NCBI GenBank assembly: GCA_905373475.1
Contig: CAJPTC010000015.1
Location: 1-62,894, forward strand
DNA length: 62,894 nucleotides
Source of the DNA: Bacteroidia bacterium
Lineage (GTDB): Bacteria > Bacteroidota > Bacteroidia > Bacteroidales > CAJPTX01
Direction: 5' to 3'
In this document: one piece after another, positions 18,497 through 26,215 of the stretch
Layout: every line of letters starts with the position of its first letter
How positions within the stretch are numbered: the first letter of the stretch is position 1
Notes under the pieces: model-generated
Seen by the model: only the letters and a program-made list of their open reading frames with translations
Told to the model about the DNA's origin: nothing
The model's database searches: none
Translations under genes and position numbers: made by a program

Positions 18497-19189
18497 TCAC
18501 AGACTGAACTCGCGGAGTTCGCTCTTCTGTATTGCGTAGTAGTTCTCGCCTGCAATCACGAGATGATCTAGCAGACGCATACCAAAGAAATCGAGCCCCT
18601 TTTTCAATCGTTTCGTAGCTTCTATATCGCCAATACTCGGGTTGCATACCTCCGAGGGATGGTTGTGCGCTAATGCTACCGCATCTGCCCGCAATTCGAG
18701 TGCTTCGCGTACTATTTGACGATCGTCTATCAGAACGGCATGCGATACCCCCTGCGAATGTTTGTGGTGTGCAACAAGCCGATTGGCTCTGTTTAGGAAA
18801 AAGACCCACAGCTCCTCGTAGGGTAGCCCCTCTAGTATGGGTTGTACGTATTTGAAAAGGTCGTCGGTATTGCGGAAAAAGACGCGTTCTTGCTTGGCTT
18901 TTTCAGTGCGCCGTCTTCCCAATTCAAAGGCTGCAAGCAGGGTTATTGCCTTGGCATCGCCAATTCCCTTTTCTCGCTTTAACTCTTCGAGCGTAAAATG
19001 CGACAGAAGCGAAAGATCGTTGTTGGCCTGTGCTAACAAGGCACGCGCGAGGTCGAGTACAGAGCGCTCCGTAGTCCCCGATGCTAAAAGCAGCGCCAAT
19101 AGTTCGGCATCTGTAAGTGTTCGCGCCCCGTGGCGTTGCATTTTTTCGCGAGGGCGTTCCTCTTCTTGCAAATCGGCTATATGATTCAT
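18497..19189 (-). CDS. radC: RadC/JAB-domain DNA repair-associated protein
   Basis: A 230-residue protein from the ATG at 19189, chosen because it overlaps the mutY stop in an ATGA junction; an upstream in-frame extension would lie inside mutY. The N-terminal helix-hairpin-helix region (about 1-90) is followed by a JAB/MPN domain with the metal motif HNHPSEVCNPSIGD. RadC proteins were once linked to repair in E. coli, but the true role is unsettled. Translational coupling to mutY suggests co-expression. Confidence 0.93.
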   Translation of the reverse strand: MNHIADLQEEERPREKMQRHGARTLTDAELLALLLASGTTERSVLDLARALLAQANNDLSLLSHFTLEELKREKGIGDAKAITLLAAFELGRRRTEKAKQERVFFRNTDDLFKYVQPILEGLPYEELWVFFLNRANRLVAHHKHSQGVSHAVLIDDRQIVREALELRADAVALAHNHPSEVCNPSIGDIEATKRLKKGLDFFGMRLLDHLVIAGENYYAIQKSELREFSL

Positions 19190-20265
19190 TGCTGTGTAGT
19201 TGTTGTGAGGAAAAATCTTGCAGCCCACTCCGAGGTTAGGAATTTTGCAATGCAGATAGGTACTTGGTAGCTAGGTAAACTGGCGAGAGGTATTCGTTCA
19301 AATCGCGAAAGGCTCATATCCGCTGGACGTCCCTCGAGAATAAAGAAGCGCAGGTGCAACTCTTGGTGGGTGAGTTTTTGCACCGTTTCGGGCACTTCTG
19401 TTAGGATTTTCGCTCCCTCTGCTACTAGTTCCTTAAAGTCCGATTTTGCCGCGAGTTCTTGCCCTGTAAGAGGCTTTGTGCTCTCTACAAGCGGGAACTG
19501 ATACAGTGAATGCCATATATCTTTGGCACGGCGAAGTTCGATATAGGTATAGTCGCCGTCTAATAGTATTAGGTAGTGGAAGTAGCGGACGCGCAATGCA
19601 ATGGGAGTAGCTTTAAGAGGCAACTCGAGCTGCTTATGATGCTTGGAGGCATAGCAAGAACTCGTTAGGGGGCACACCGTGCAGTCGGGCGTGCCAGGCA
19701 CACACTGCAACGCACCGAAATCGATAAGTGCTTGGTTAAAATCGGCAGGGCGTTCTTTGTCCATGAGCGCGAAACAGTGTTGGCGAAAGAGGTGTGCTCC
19801 TTTTGTTGTGGTAGGTATCTCAAAAATACCAAAGACTCTCGCTAGTACCCGATACCCGTTCCCGTCTAGCGCGGGGACAGCCTCATTGAATGCAAACGAG
19901 GCAACTGCACCTGCCGCATAAGAACCTAACCCAGGGAGTTTCTTTAGTTCTTCAAAACGGTTCGGAAGTTCGCCTCCGTATTCTGCTACAACCTTTTGCG
20001 CGGCTTTGTGTAGATTGCGTGCTCGGGTATAATAGCCTAAACCCTGCCAACATTTCATAACCTCGTCGAGAGGAGCTTCTGCAAGTGTGCGAATGGAGGG
20101 GAAATGCTCAAGAAAGCGAAAGTAGTAGGCTGTGCCCTGTGCTACACGTGTTTGCTGCAGTATGACCTCCGAGAGCCATACGTGGTATGGGTTTCCCGTT
20201 CCACGCCACGGTAATTGCCGTGCATGTGCTCCGTACCAAAGGAGGAGGGTGGAAGTAAAATCCAT
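19186..20265 (-). CDS. mutY: A/G-specific adenine glycosylase
   Basis: A 359-residue base-excision enzyme that removes adenine mispaired with 8-oxoguanine. The helix-hairpin-helix LPGLGSYAAGAV is followed by the catalytic Asp region (ALDGN). The [4Fe-4S] loop is visible as C-x6-C-x2-C-x5-C in CVPGTPDCTVCPLTSSC. The C-terminal ~120 residues form the NUDIX-like domain that reads 8-oxoG. Third gene of a minus-strand operon: 17 bases after the barrel gene and a 4-base overlap with radC. Confidence 0.96.
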   Translation of the reverse strand: MDFTSTLLLWYGAHARQLPWRGTGNPYHVWLSEVILQQTRVAQGTAYYFRFLEHFPSIRTLAEAPLDEVMKCWQGLGYYTRARNLHKAAQKVVAEYGGELPNRFEELKKLPGLGSYAAGAVASFAFNEAVPALDGNGYRVLARVFGIFEIPTTTKGAHLFRQHCFALMDKERPADFNQALIDFGALQCVPGTPDCTVCPLTSSCYASKHHKQLELPLKATPIALRVRYFHYLILLDGDYTYIELRRAKDIWHSLYQFPLVESTKPLTGQELAAKSDFKELVAEGAKILTEVPETVQKLTHQELHLRFFILEGRPADMSLSRFERIPLASLPSYQVPICIAKFLTSEWAARFFLTTTTQQ

Positions 20266-20282
20266 TGGCGCAAAACGAACGT

Positions 20283-20903
20283 CTAAAAGACGTAATCTAG
20301 CCCGAAGGTGAGCAGATTGTTAAACTGCCCGTTGCGCCCTGCCCAGCCTTCCATTTTACCCCTTATGGGAACAATGGAGTACGATGCTCCCAACGTTATA
20401 TTGCAACGAGCTGTGAGGTTGAATGCCACACGTGCGTGCGCTGCTACCTCGTAAGGGCGAAACTTTTTGCGATCACCCACCAGCAGGTTACCGTACTGGT
20501 TCTCCTCTTTTGCCGAAAGAAGGTAACCTCCACTGATACCAAGCCCTGCCACCCAACGCTCGAGAAAATGATATTCAAATATCACAGGTAACTCGATGTA
20601 GTGCAGTGCCAATCCGTACACTTTGCGACGTTCTGCGCCAGTACCTTCGTTTTTCAGACTTCCTTTGCCAATGTAGCGGAACTCAAAACGTACGCCGTAG
20701 CGGTCGGTAAAGAGACGTGAGACCCAAAAGCCGCCCATGGGGGCAAAACGATGGTAGCCATCGTGTTGGTCTCCGTCTACCTGCGAGCCCACTGCGCCAA
20801 TCACCAGACCACCACTAAAGGAACGATGAGGGTTTACAAGGCGTTGTGCCTGCAAGCAGCCCAAGGAAAAGAGGAATAAGAGGGAGAGTAGGAGACTACG
20901 CAT
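20283..20903 (-). CDS. PorT-like outer-membrane beta-barrel protein
   Basis: A 206-residue secreted protein from the ATG at 20903. The signal peptide (MRSLLLSLLFLFSLGCLQAQ) is followed by alternating hydrophobic strands and a C-terminal aromatic (GLDYVF), as in small eight-stranded porin-like barrels of the outer membrane beta-barrel/PorT group. It starts 8 bases inside the end of the sirtuin gene and is followed 17 bases later by mutY. The mix of surface protein and repair genes in one operon gives no functional clue. Family call is structural, with no specific role. Confidence 0.78.
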   Translation of the reverse strand: MRSLLLSLLFLFSLGCLQAQRLVNPHRSFSGGLVIGAVGSQVDGDQHDGYHRFAPMGGFWVSRLFTDRYGVRFEFRYIGKGSLKNEGTGAERRKVYGLALHYIELPVIFEYHFLERWVAGLGISGGYLLSAKEENQYGNLLVGDRKKFRPYEVAAHARVAFNLTARCNITLGASYSIVPIRGKMEGWAGRNGQFNNLLTFGLDYVF

Positions 20904-21591
20904 GGAGTGTATTCTTGATGTATTGTAGCATAGCAGGAACGCCCGTAGATGCGGGTTGTGCAAAAACTTCGGTTACTTTCCGCATGGGCGATTTTACGGC
21001 ATTGGGGTCAACAATGAACAGAGGGCATCCTTCTGGAGCATAGGCGGTAAGTCCTGCTGCGGGATAAACGTTGAGAGAGGTTCCAACCACGGCAAAGAAG
21101 TCGGCGGTGCGTGCAATTTCGGCAGCGGGCTCGATGTTGGGTACTGCTTCCCCGAACCAGACAATAAACGGACGCAGTTGTGCACCATCGGCAGCCTTGT
21201 CGCCCATCTTGAGCTCCCAGCCCTCGATATCGTAAACAAGGCTTTTGTTCCGCTCGGAGCATGCTTTTTTCAACTCGCCATGCAAATGAAGAACGTTGTG
21301 GCTTCCTGCGCGTTCGTGCAAGTCATCTACATTCTGAGTTATGATAAATACCTCAATCCATTTCTCCGCTTCTGCCAGAGCGCGATGCCCTGCATTGGGG
21401 CTTACCTCCAGTAGCTGTTTGCGGCGGGCATTGTAGAAATTCTGTACAAGCTCTGGATCGCGTTCCCACCCCTCTGGGGTTGCCACGTCCTCTATTCTGT
21501 ACTCCTCCCACAATCCGTCAGAGTCGCGAAAGGTACGTATACCGCTCTCCGCGCTAATACCCGCGCCTGTTAAAACCACTAAACGTTTCAT
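20896..21591 (-). CDS. cobB: NAD-dependent protein deacylase (class III sirtuin)
   Basis: A 231-residue sirtuin from the ATG at 21589-21591, which follows a GGAAAGG stretch; the longer ORF upstream lacks family sequence. GAGISAESGIRTFR (10-22) binds NAD, TQNVDDLHERAG is the conserved core, and HLHGE gives catalytic His104. Y53-N-A-R56 is the Y-x2-R motif of sirtuins that remove succinyl or malonyl groups. The usual four zinc-binding cysteines are absent: only Cys111 lies in the segment that normally holds CxxC...CxxC. First gene of a four-gene minus-strand operon. Confidence 0.94.
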   Translation of the reverse strand: MKRLVVLTGAGISAESGIRTFRDSDGLWEEYRIEDVATPEGWERDPELVQNFYNARRKQLLEVSPNAGHRALAEAEKWIEVFIITQNVDDLHERAGSHNVLHLHGELKKACSERNKSLVYDIEGWELKMGDKAADGAQLRPFIVWFGEAVPNIEPAAEIARTADFFAVVGTSLNVYPAAGLTAYAPEGCPLFIVDPNAVKSPMRKVTEVFAQPASTGVPAMLQYIKNTLHA

Positions 21592-21738
21592 GACCTTTCC
21601 TCCGCGTTGTTGCAACACGACAAAGATAGCGAAAAGGGAATGGCAAACCCTCTCAATGGAGCACGGACAGGCAATGCTGGGTAGGGCACACACAACACAT
21701 TTACTTTTTCGTCCAATAATTATAATAGTGATATTAAA

Positions 21739-21763
21739 ATCATATATTTGTATATTATATGAT
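21739..21763. promoter_or_regulatory. Promoter/operator of the hipB gene
   Basis: An inverted repeat ATCATATA (21739-21746) / TATATGAT (21756-21763) overlaps the -7 box TATATTTG at 21743-21750. A palindrome across the promoter is the usual arrangement for autorepression by a HipB-type antitoxin. The start codon is at 21775. Confidence 0.6.
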
Positions 21764-21774
21764 GAGTTGAGAGT

Positions 21775-22095
21775 ATGCCAAAGAATACCATGGGGACCAA
21801 GTTGCCCCGAAAATTAGAGCAGAAGATGCTGATTGTGGGAGAGCAAATTAAGTTAGCCCGCTTGCGTCGTAATCTTAGTGTGGCACAGATTGCTGAGCGT
21901 GCTACTTGTTCTCCTTTGACAGTCTCGCGCATAGAGAAAGGCTCACCCACTGTGTCTATTGGAATTTACTTGCGAGTACTTTATGCCCTTCAACTTGAGG
22001 ACGACATTCTCCTTCTTGCTAAGGAAGACGAACTAGGGCGTCGTCTCCAAGACCTCTCGCTCATCAACCGTCGGCGCGCTTCGAAGAAAGAATAA
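21775..22095 (+). CDS. HipB-like XRE-family regulator
   Basis: A 106-residue DNA-binding protein. Residues about 20-78 form an XRE helix-turn-helix (GEQIKLARLRRNLSVAQIAE, then SPLTVSRIEKGSPTVSIGIYLRVLYAL). Size and sequence match HipB antitoxins of type II hipBA modules, which bind HipA kinase and repress the operon. Alternative start at 21790. Directly downstream lies only a 28-codon remnant of hipA, so the antitoxin is now an orphan. The upstream palindrome supports autoregulation. Confidence 0.85.
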   Translation: MPKNTMGTKLPRKLEQKMLIVGEQIKLARLRRNLSVAQIAERATCSPLTVSRIEKGSPTVSIGIYLRVLYALQLEDDILLLAKEDELGRRLQDLSLINRRRASKKE

Positions 22096-22098
22096 GTT

Positions 22099-22185
22099 AT
22101 GCAGAAACTGCTTGTATACGCCGATTTTGATTGGCTGAAAGAGCCGACACTTGTTGGAGAGTTGAGCTATTTTTGTGAGAGATAA
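22099..22185 (+). pseudogene. hipA toxin remnant (first 28 codons)
   Basis: The ORF starts 3 bases after the hipB-like stop and encodes MQKLLVYADFDWLKEPTLVG... before a stop at 22183-22185. This matches the N-terminus of HipA kinases (a short beta strand, then the DWL.....G.L pattern). The remaining ~300-400 codons, including the kinase core, are gone. The next gene starts 39 bases later. Either the toxin gene was deleted or the remnant is a short leader; the first is more likely. Confidence 0.6.
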
Positions 22186-22224
22186 TGTCAACGTCACTGA
22201 CGCTGTAATGATTAATTTCTTGTT

Positions 22225-22935
22225 ATGATACCTCAATTTAAAGAAATACAGATACAAGCCCTGAAAGAGCTCGGAAAAGGAGCTATAATGAGAGCTAAGG
22301 ATTTACGAGAATCCTTGGCTGAACATTTTCAATTGACAGAGGATGAAAGGAATGCTTTGTATCCTTCTGGAAATGGCGAACTATTCTTAGGTCGTATTGT
22401 GTGGTCTCTATCGCATCTTTTTATTGCAGGACTTGTAGAAAAACCTCAAAGAGGTGATTATAAAATCAACGAAAGGGGCTTATCTATGCTTTCTTCATGT
22501 ACGGACGAGCAAATTAATGAGTTCATCCGAGGAGAAGTGAATGCGAAGACTTCGACGAAGGATTTTAAGGGCAAGAATGTAAATAATGCATCTTCTCATA
22601 TGGGAAATGATGATGAACGTACGCCCGAAGAGGAATTTGCAGACTCCTATAATAGGATAAAACAGAATGTACAATCTCAAATTCTGACCACTATATTAAG
22701 TAAAAAGCCACAAGAATTTGAACGATTAGTCGTGAAATTACTTCAAGCAATGGGTTATGGTGGCGAGGTCAAAAACTCTGGTGTCGTTACGCAACTCTCT
22801 AATGATGGTGGTATAGATGGTATTATTAAAGAAGATATTTTAGGTTTCAATCATATTTCCATACAAGCAAAGCGGTATGCCTTAGACCGTAAAGTAACCC
22901 GCAACGAGGTTCAAAGTATCGAATTCTATGACTGA
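22225..22935 (+). pseudogene. mrr: Mrr-family restriction endonuclease, 3' end cut off by IS110
   Basis: 236 codons. Residues about 1-90 are a winged-helix Mrr_N domain. After an acidic linker, residues about 160-232 are the PD-(D/E)xK nuclease core: FERLV (Glu167), GGIDG (Asp198) and IQAKR (Gln214, Lys216). The alignable sequence stops at EVQSI, and the last four residues and the stop come from the IS110 end at 22921 onward. Roughly 60 C-terminal residues of a normal Mrr are missing. Mrr enzymes cut modified DNA. The active-site residues remain, but loss of the last helices probably inactivates it. Confidence 0.8.
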
Positions 22936-23984
22936 GCCAAATTCAATCGTGTAGAATCTGCATTTTTTTGATTGAAAGCTGGAACATAGTTCTCTTGATA
23001 TGTTCTCTGCGACCTAATAATAGCAAACATAAGATGTATAAGCTTGTTTCGGACATTATTAACAATTAGTCTCCATGGCTTTCCTTCGGTCTTTTTCTTC
23101 CAATAATACGCCTTTATGTTTTCATTATAGCGTATTGCGGAAGCAGCAGCACAGGTTAGGATGGTCTTAATACGTCGATTTGCAAAAGCGCTTACCCTAT
23201 CAGGTCTGTAGACACTTGTCCCCGATTCGTAATTAAAGGGGACACATCCCGCATAACAACCAAATTTTCTCGGGTCATTAAAGTCGATAAAATTGTTTGT
23301 CCCAATAATCATCCAAATGGCATTCACGAATCCTACGCCTTTAATGGAGCATAGTCGGTCAAAATTCTCTTCTATTTGTTCATCTTCTTTGATGAGCTCT
23401 AGAATCTTCTTTTCAGTCTCTTTAATCTCGTCTATGATGCATTTAATGAGCTTGTTCGTGTGTTCATCGATGAACGCACTCGTCTGGTTATTTTTCACTC
23501 GTACAAGCTCTTTGGAGGCAGTTAGTAATTGCTTTTTGTTCTTGATGAGTCGTTCTCGCAGTACGAGCAAATCTCGTATCATATCGAGTATATCATTGCG
23601 CAATTCAACATTACAGGCCTTATCCTGAAATCTGTATGCATAGAGCGCAATCTGACAAGCATCCATCTTGTCGTTCTTGCCACGTACCATCCCCTGTGCG
23701 CGCTTAATTTGTAGCGGATTCTCAAGCCAAAAAAAGATATGTCTCAGGTTCAAGAAGCGTTGCAATCCTAAGCTGTACAAGCCCGTATTTTCACCACAAA
23801 TGAGCCATTGTTCTTGTGGGGTATGAGTCTGTTCTTTTATCCATTGAAAGAGTTTTTTATAGCTCTCTTCATCGTTAGAGAACTTAAGACATGCAAACTC
23901 TTTCTGTGACTTCTTGCTTTGTTTTAGTATCGCCACGTCAATGGTTTGCTTCGAGAAATCCACGCCAATAAATGTACTTTTCAT
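22926..23984 (-). CDS. IS110-family transposase/recombinase
   Basis: A 352-residue protein, full length for the family. The N-terminal DEDD (RuvC-like) domain shows GVDFSKQ (Asp8), CGENTG and KNDKMDA. A coiled-coil of about 120-215 follows. The C-terminal Transposase_20 domain has SIKGVGFVNA and FGCYAGCVPFNYESGTS, which holds the serine used as nucleophile. IS110 recombinases use both domains together with a bridge RNA to join donor and target. The ORF is intact. The start is the ATG at 23984, immediately downstream of the RNA region. Confidence 0.95.
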   Translation of the reverse strand: MKSTFIGVDFSKQTIDVAILKQSKKSQKEFACLKFSNDEESYKKLFQWIKEQTHTPQEQWLICGENTGLYSLGLQRFLNLRHIFFWLENPLQIKRAQGMVRGKNDKMDACQIALYAYRFQDKACNVELRNDILDMIRDLLVLRERLIKNKKQLLTASKELVRVKNNQTSAFIDEHTNKLIKCIIDEIKETEKKILELIKEDEQIEENFDRLCSIKGVGFVNAIWMIIGTNNFIDFNDPRKFGCYAGCVPFNYESGTSVYRPDRVSAFANRRIKTILTCAAASAIRYNENIKAYYWKKKTEGKPWRLIVNNVRNKLIHLMFAIIRSQRTYQENYVPAFNQKNADSTRLNLAQS

Positions 23985-24235
23985 ATCTTTATCCTTAGAA
24001 GTTGTTTAAGGAAAACAACCGATAGCTGGTATGTACCAAAACTCTTAATGATCTCAGGATCAGAATTCTATGTGGTCTTAACCAGCGCGACCCGAGGAGA
24101 TCCTCTTCAAGAAATGGAGTTTATGCTCCAGTAGGGGCGATGGTTTATCTCCTTGGGTCGGTTGTTTTCTACCTTCCTACAACAGAGGTAGCACACAACC
24201 TCGCTGATCTAATTACACTACAAATCTAAGAGTAA
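23985..24235 (-). ncRNA. Candidate IS110 bridge RNA
   Basis: Read on the minus strand from the left end toward the transposase, the region forms two stem-loops. The 5' one pairs 24147-24160 with 24088-24101 (14 positions, one mismatch) around loop 24102-24146. The 3' one pairs ACCAGC 24081-24086 with GCTGGT 24025-24030 around loop 24031-24080. A 12-base outer pairing (24158-24169 with 24011-24022) also exists. The 5' loop holds 8 bases identical to the left flank. The 3' loop holds 10 bases identical to the element's right end and 7 bases complementary to its left end. This is the target-loop/donor-loop order known for IS110 bridge RNAs. Confidence 0.75.
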
Positions 24236-24612
24236 GGGGCGAGTGTTTTCTCTGTATAGGAAAGGACTGTATTTATCTTGTTCTGCTCTTCCTCTGCTTT
24301 TGCCAATAAAGCATCTTGACGATATCGTTCATAGTTTGATAACTGAGTCTTGGGAAAAGTGTCGAGCTTCTCCACTGTCCTCTCTTCTTTTGGAAACTCG
24401 ATTAAAAGGTGAAAAAGATCTTGCAGTATAGACTGTACTGCAAAGAAAAGAGCTGTGCTAATCAAGGAGGAAAGGATAAACAATCCGAATGCAGTGAAGC
24501 CGCCCGCTCCACAATTCAGTGCAATGGAACGAACGGCTAAAGAGAAAATCATAATACATCTCAGCGTGATAAGCTGTGGAATATAGTTATCGTTAATGCT
24601 TAAAGGCTTCAT
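24226..24612 (-). pseudogene. Membrane protein of unknown family, C-terminus cut by IS110
   Basis: 128 codons from the ATG at 24610-24612. One or two membrane segments lie in the first 65 residues (TLRCIMIFSLAVRSIAL; FTAFGLFILSSLISTALFFAV), followed by a charged helical stretch (about 80-115). The final residues Tyr-Ser and the stop fall inside the IS110 left end, so the real C-terminus is lost. I do not recognise the family. It faces the truncated mrr across the element. Confidence 0.6.
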
Positions 24613-24715
24613 ACTTGTCTATGTTTTGATGCAAACATAAACAAGTATTCATCACCATTTATCACTCAGGGAAATAGCGGGAAGTATAGGGAAAAGAAAG
24701 GGAATAGGGATTTCT

Positions 24716-24723
24716 TATCTTTG
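24716..24723 (+). promoter_or_regulatory. -7 box for the retron operon
   Basis: TATCTTTG at 24716-24723 matches TAnnTTTG and is the best promoter candidate upstream of the effector gene at 24839. No clear -33 TTTG is present. Confidence 0.45.
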
Positions 24724-24838
24724 ACTTAGAAAAGCATAAATCTGATAACTAACTTTTGTGAGGAATATGTATCTTCGTGGCATTAGAAGGAGAAGCGTAT
24801 TCACAGTACTCAGTGTGCATTTATAGCTAAAAAGAAGT

Positions 24839-26071
24839 ATGATCCTGCCATCATTAGATCAACAAGAATATATTGAGGGTATTATATCTACTCGATTAAA
24901 CTCGAGTATAGAGTACTCTCATGTGCTGAGATGGCTGAGTAATTTTGACGATAGTGAGCAAGACTTGGCTATTGAAATATTGTCAAAGATTGACTATTAC
25001 CCCTATGACAGAATCTTATCTGTAGTGCAGAGTAAGATTAAGAGAATTGCTCTCAGACCTATAGGTAAGTGTGTTTTTTCGCCTATCGGAGAGTCAGGAA
25101 AGAGTGGGGGAAGTGTTCTTTATATTTGCCAACAGATACAAGGGAAGAGGAGTGTTTATGTAAACTACATAGAAGAGGCTTTGAATAAACTTTCTAGCCC
25201 TAATGATATTATAGTGCTTGTTGATGATATCATAGGTTCTGGCAATACATTCTGTAGTTGGCTGAAGGAAAAGCTTAATAAGGAAGAAATAGGAAATCAA
25301 CTCAACAACTTGATTGATCAGTCTCGAATTAAGCTTATAAGTATAGTTGTACTAGAAAAAGGGAAGAGTAAAATCAATAGTGAATACCCCACAGTAGATG
25401 TGCTCGGGGAAGATACTCGTAAATTGTTTTCGCAGACTGGATCCATGTTTGGTGGATACGTTAGAATGAAACATTATCGAGAGTTTTGTTATAAATATGG
25501 TGAGCTCTTGTACAGAAGAGGGCCTCTGGGTTATGAGAATTCTCAGGCTTTGATTGTATTTGATCATGCTACTCCAAATAATACTCTTCCCATAATTTGG
25601 TCAGATTCACACATTGCAGGAAGAAGTACAGCTTGGTATCCTCTTTTCCCTAGATTTGCTCATCAACGGGTAATAAGAGCAAAAGAAACTATGCAGGATA
25701 AGCGTAGAGAGCTAGTTCTTTTACGTGAACTTTTTGGCTATGAAGAGGTGGAAAAGGCTCTCTTCAAGAGGAGCAATCTGTATCTCCTTCAGATTGTGAA
25801 GCTGAAGTTAGAAAATGTAGATGATCTTACTATCAGACAGGCTTTAGGAGTCTCACAAAACTATCTAGAGGAGTTGTTTAATTTAGGTGTATCAAAAAAT
25901 CTCTGGGATACACAGTGGCAGCTGACGGAGCAATGTAGAACCCAATATGGAGAACTAAAAAAGAAAATTGCATTTGATAAGACTGTCAGAAAAGAGAAAG
26001 AATTGGAAGCTTCTTCCTATTTGAGAGAGGAGATAATATATATACCAGAGACTTTCAAGGGCGTGAAATAA
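24839..26071 (+). CDS. Retron effector, PRTase-like with C-terminal winged-helix region
   Basis: A 410-residue protein. IIVLVDDIIGSGNT (PRPP loop at 128-137) identifies a type I phosphoribosyltransferase fold. A second conserved segment ALIVFDHATPNNTLPIIWSDS (about 237-257) is typical of these defence PRTases. The C-terminal third (from about 285) is helical and looks like a winged-helix or HTH region (DLTIRQALGVSQNYLEEL). Its stop codon overlaps the first base of the retron a1 repeat, and the reverse transcriptase follows. PRTase-plus-RT operons are one of the described retron classes; I recall it as type III. Enzymatic activity and toxicity are inferred. Confidence 0.82.
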   Translation: MILPSLDQQEYIEGIISTRLNSSIEYSHVLRWLSNFDDSEQDLAIEILSKIDYYPYDRILSVVQSKIKRIALRPIGKCVFSPIGESGKSGGSVLYICQQIQGKRSVYVNYIEEALNKLSSPNDIIVLVDDIIGSGNTFCSWLKEKLNKEEIGNQLNNLIDQSRIKLISIVVLEKGKSKINSEYPTVDVLGEDTRKLFSQTGSMFGGYVRMKHYREFCYKYGELLYRRGPLGYENSQALIVFDHATPNNTLPIIWSDSHIAGRSTAWYPLFPRFAHQRVIRAKETMQDKRRELVLLRELFGYEEVEKALFKRSNLYLLQIVKLKLENVDDLTIRQALGVSQNYLEELFNLGVSKNLWDTQWQLTEQCRTQYGELKKKIAFDKTVRKEKELEASSYLREEIIYIPETFKGVK

Positions 26072-26215
26072 GTTCTTAGCTGAAGTAAGTATGAGTAATC
26101 ATATTCACAGGCTGGTTCCGTGTAACCTGCTGAAGTTAAAACTAGATTATACTGAATATGTGAAGCACACGAGTGGCTTCACATACTCACTTCGTGAGCG
26201 ATAACGTAAGAATTT
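26070..26215 (+). ncRNA. Retron msr-msd RNA
   Basis: About 146 bases between the effector stop and the RT start. The a1 repeat AAGTTCTTA (26070-26078) pairs with a2 TAAGAATTT (26207-26215), nine pairs with one G-T. TTAGC ends a1, so G26079 is the likely 2'-5' branching guanosine. msr: hairpin AGTATGA 26088-26094/TCATATT 26099-26105, then a GGTT 26114-26117/AACC 26124-26127 hairpin. msd: a 10-base perfect stem 26157-26166/26176-26185 plus a CTCAC/GTGAG hairpin at 26186-26198. This matches the canonical retron order a1-msr-msd-a2-RT. Confidence 0.8.

Larger units (their letters stand above)
22921..24236 (-). mobile_element. IS110-family insertion element with bridge-RNA region
   Basis: An element of about 1.3 kb: transposase on the minus strand, a 250-base structured non-coding region upstream of it, and almost nothing after its stop. 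There are no terminal inverted repeats, as expected for IS110. The right end is set near 22921, where mrr similarity stops; the left end near 24234-24236, where the guide match to the flank ends. Both flanking genes are terminated by codons inside the element, so neither flank reconstitutes a gene. That suggests a deletion or rearrangement after insertion. Confidence 0.8.

Noticed and set aside
22921..24072. The 10-base direct repeat GAATTCTATG (22921-22930 and 24063-24072) as target-site duplication of IS110
   Set aside because: The second copy lies inside the RNA loop, 160 bases before the left end. IS110 elements do not make such duplications, and a donor-guide match explains it better.
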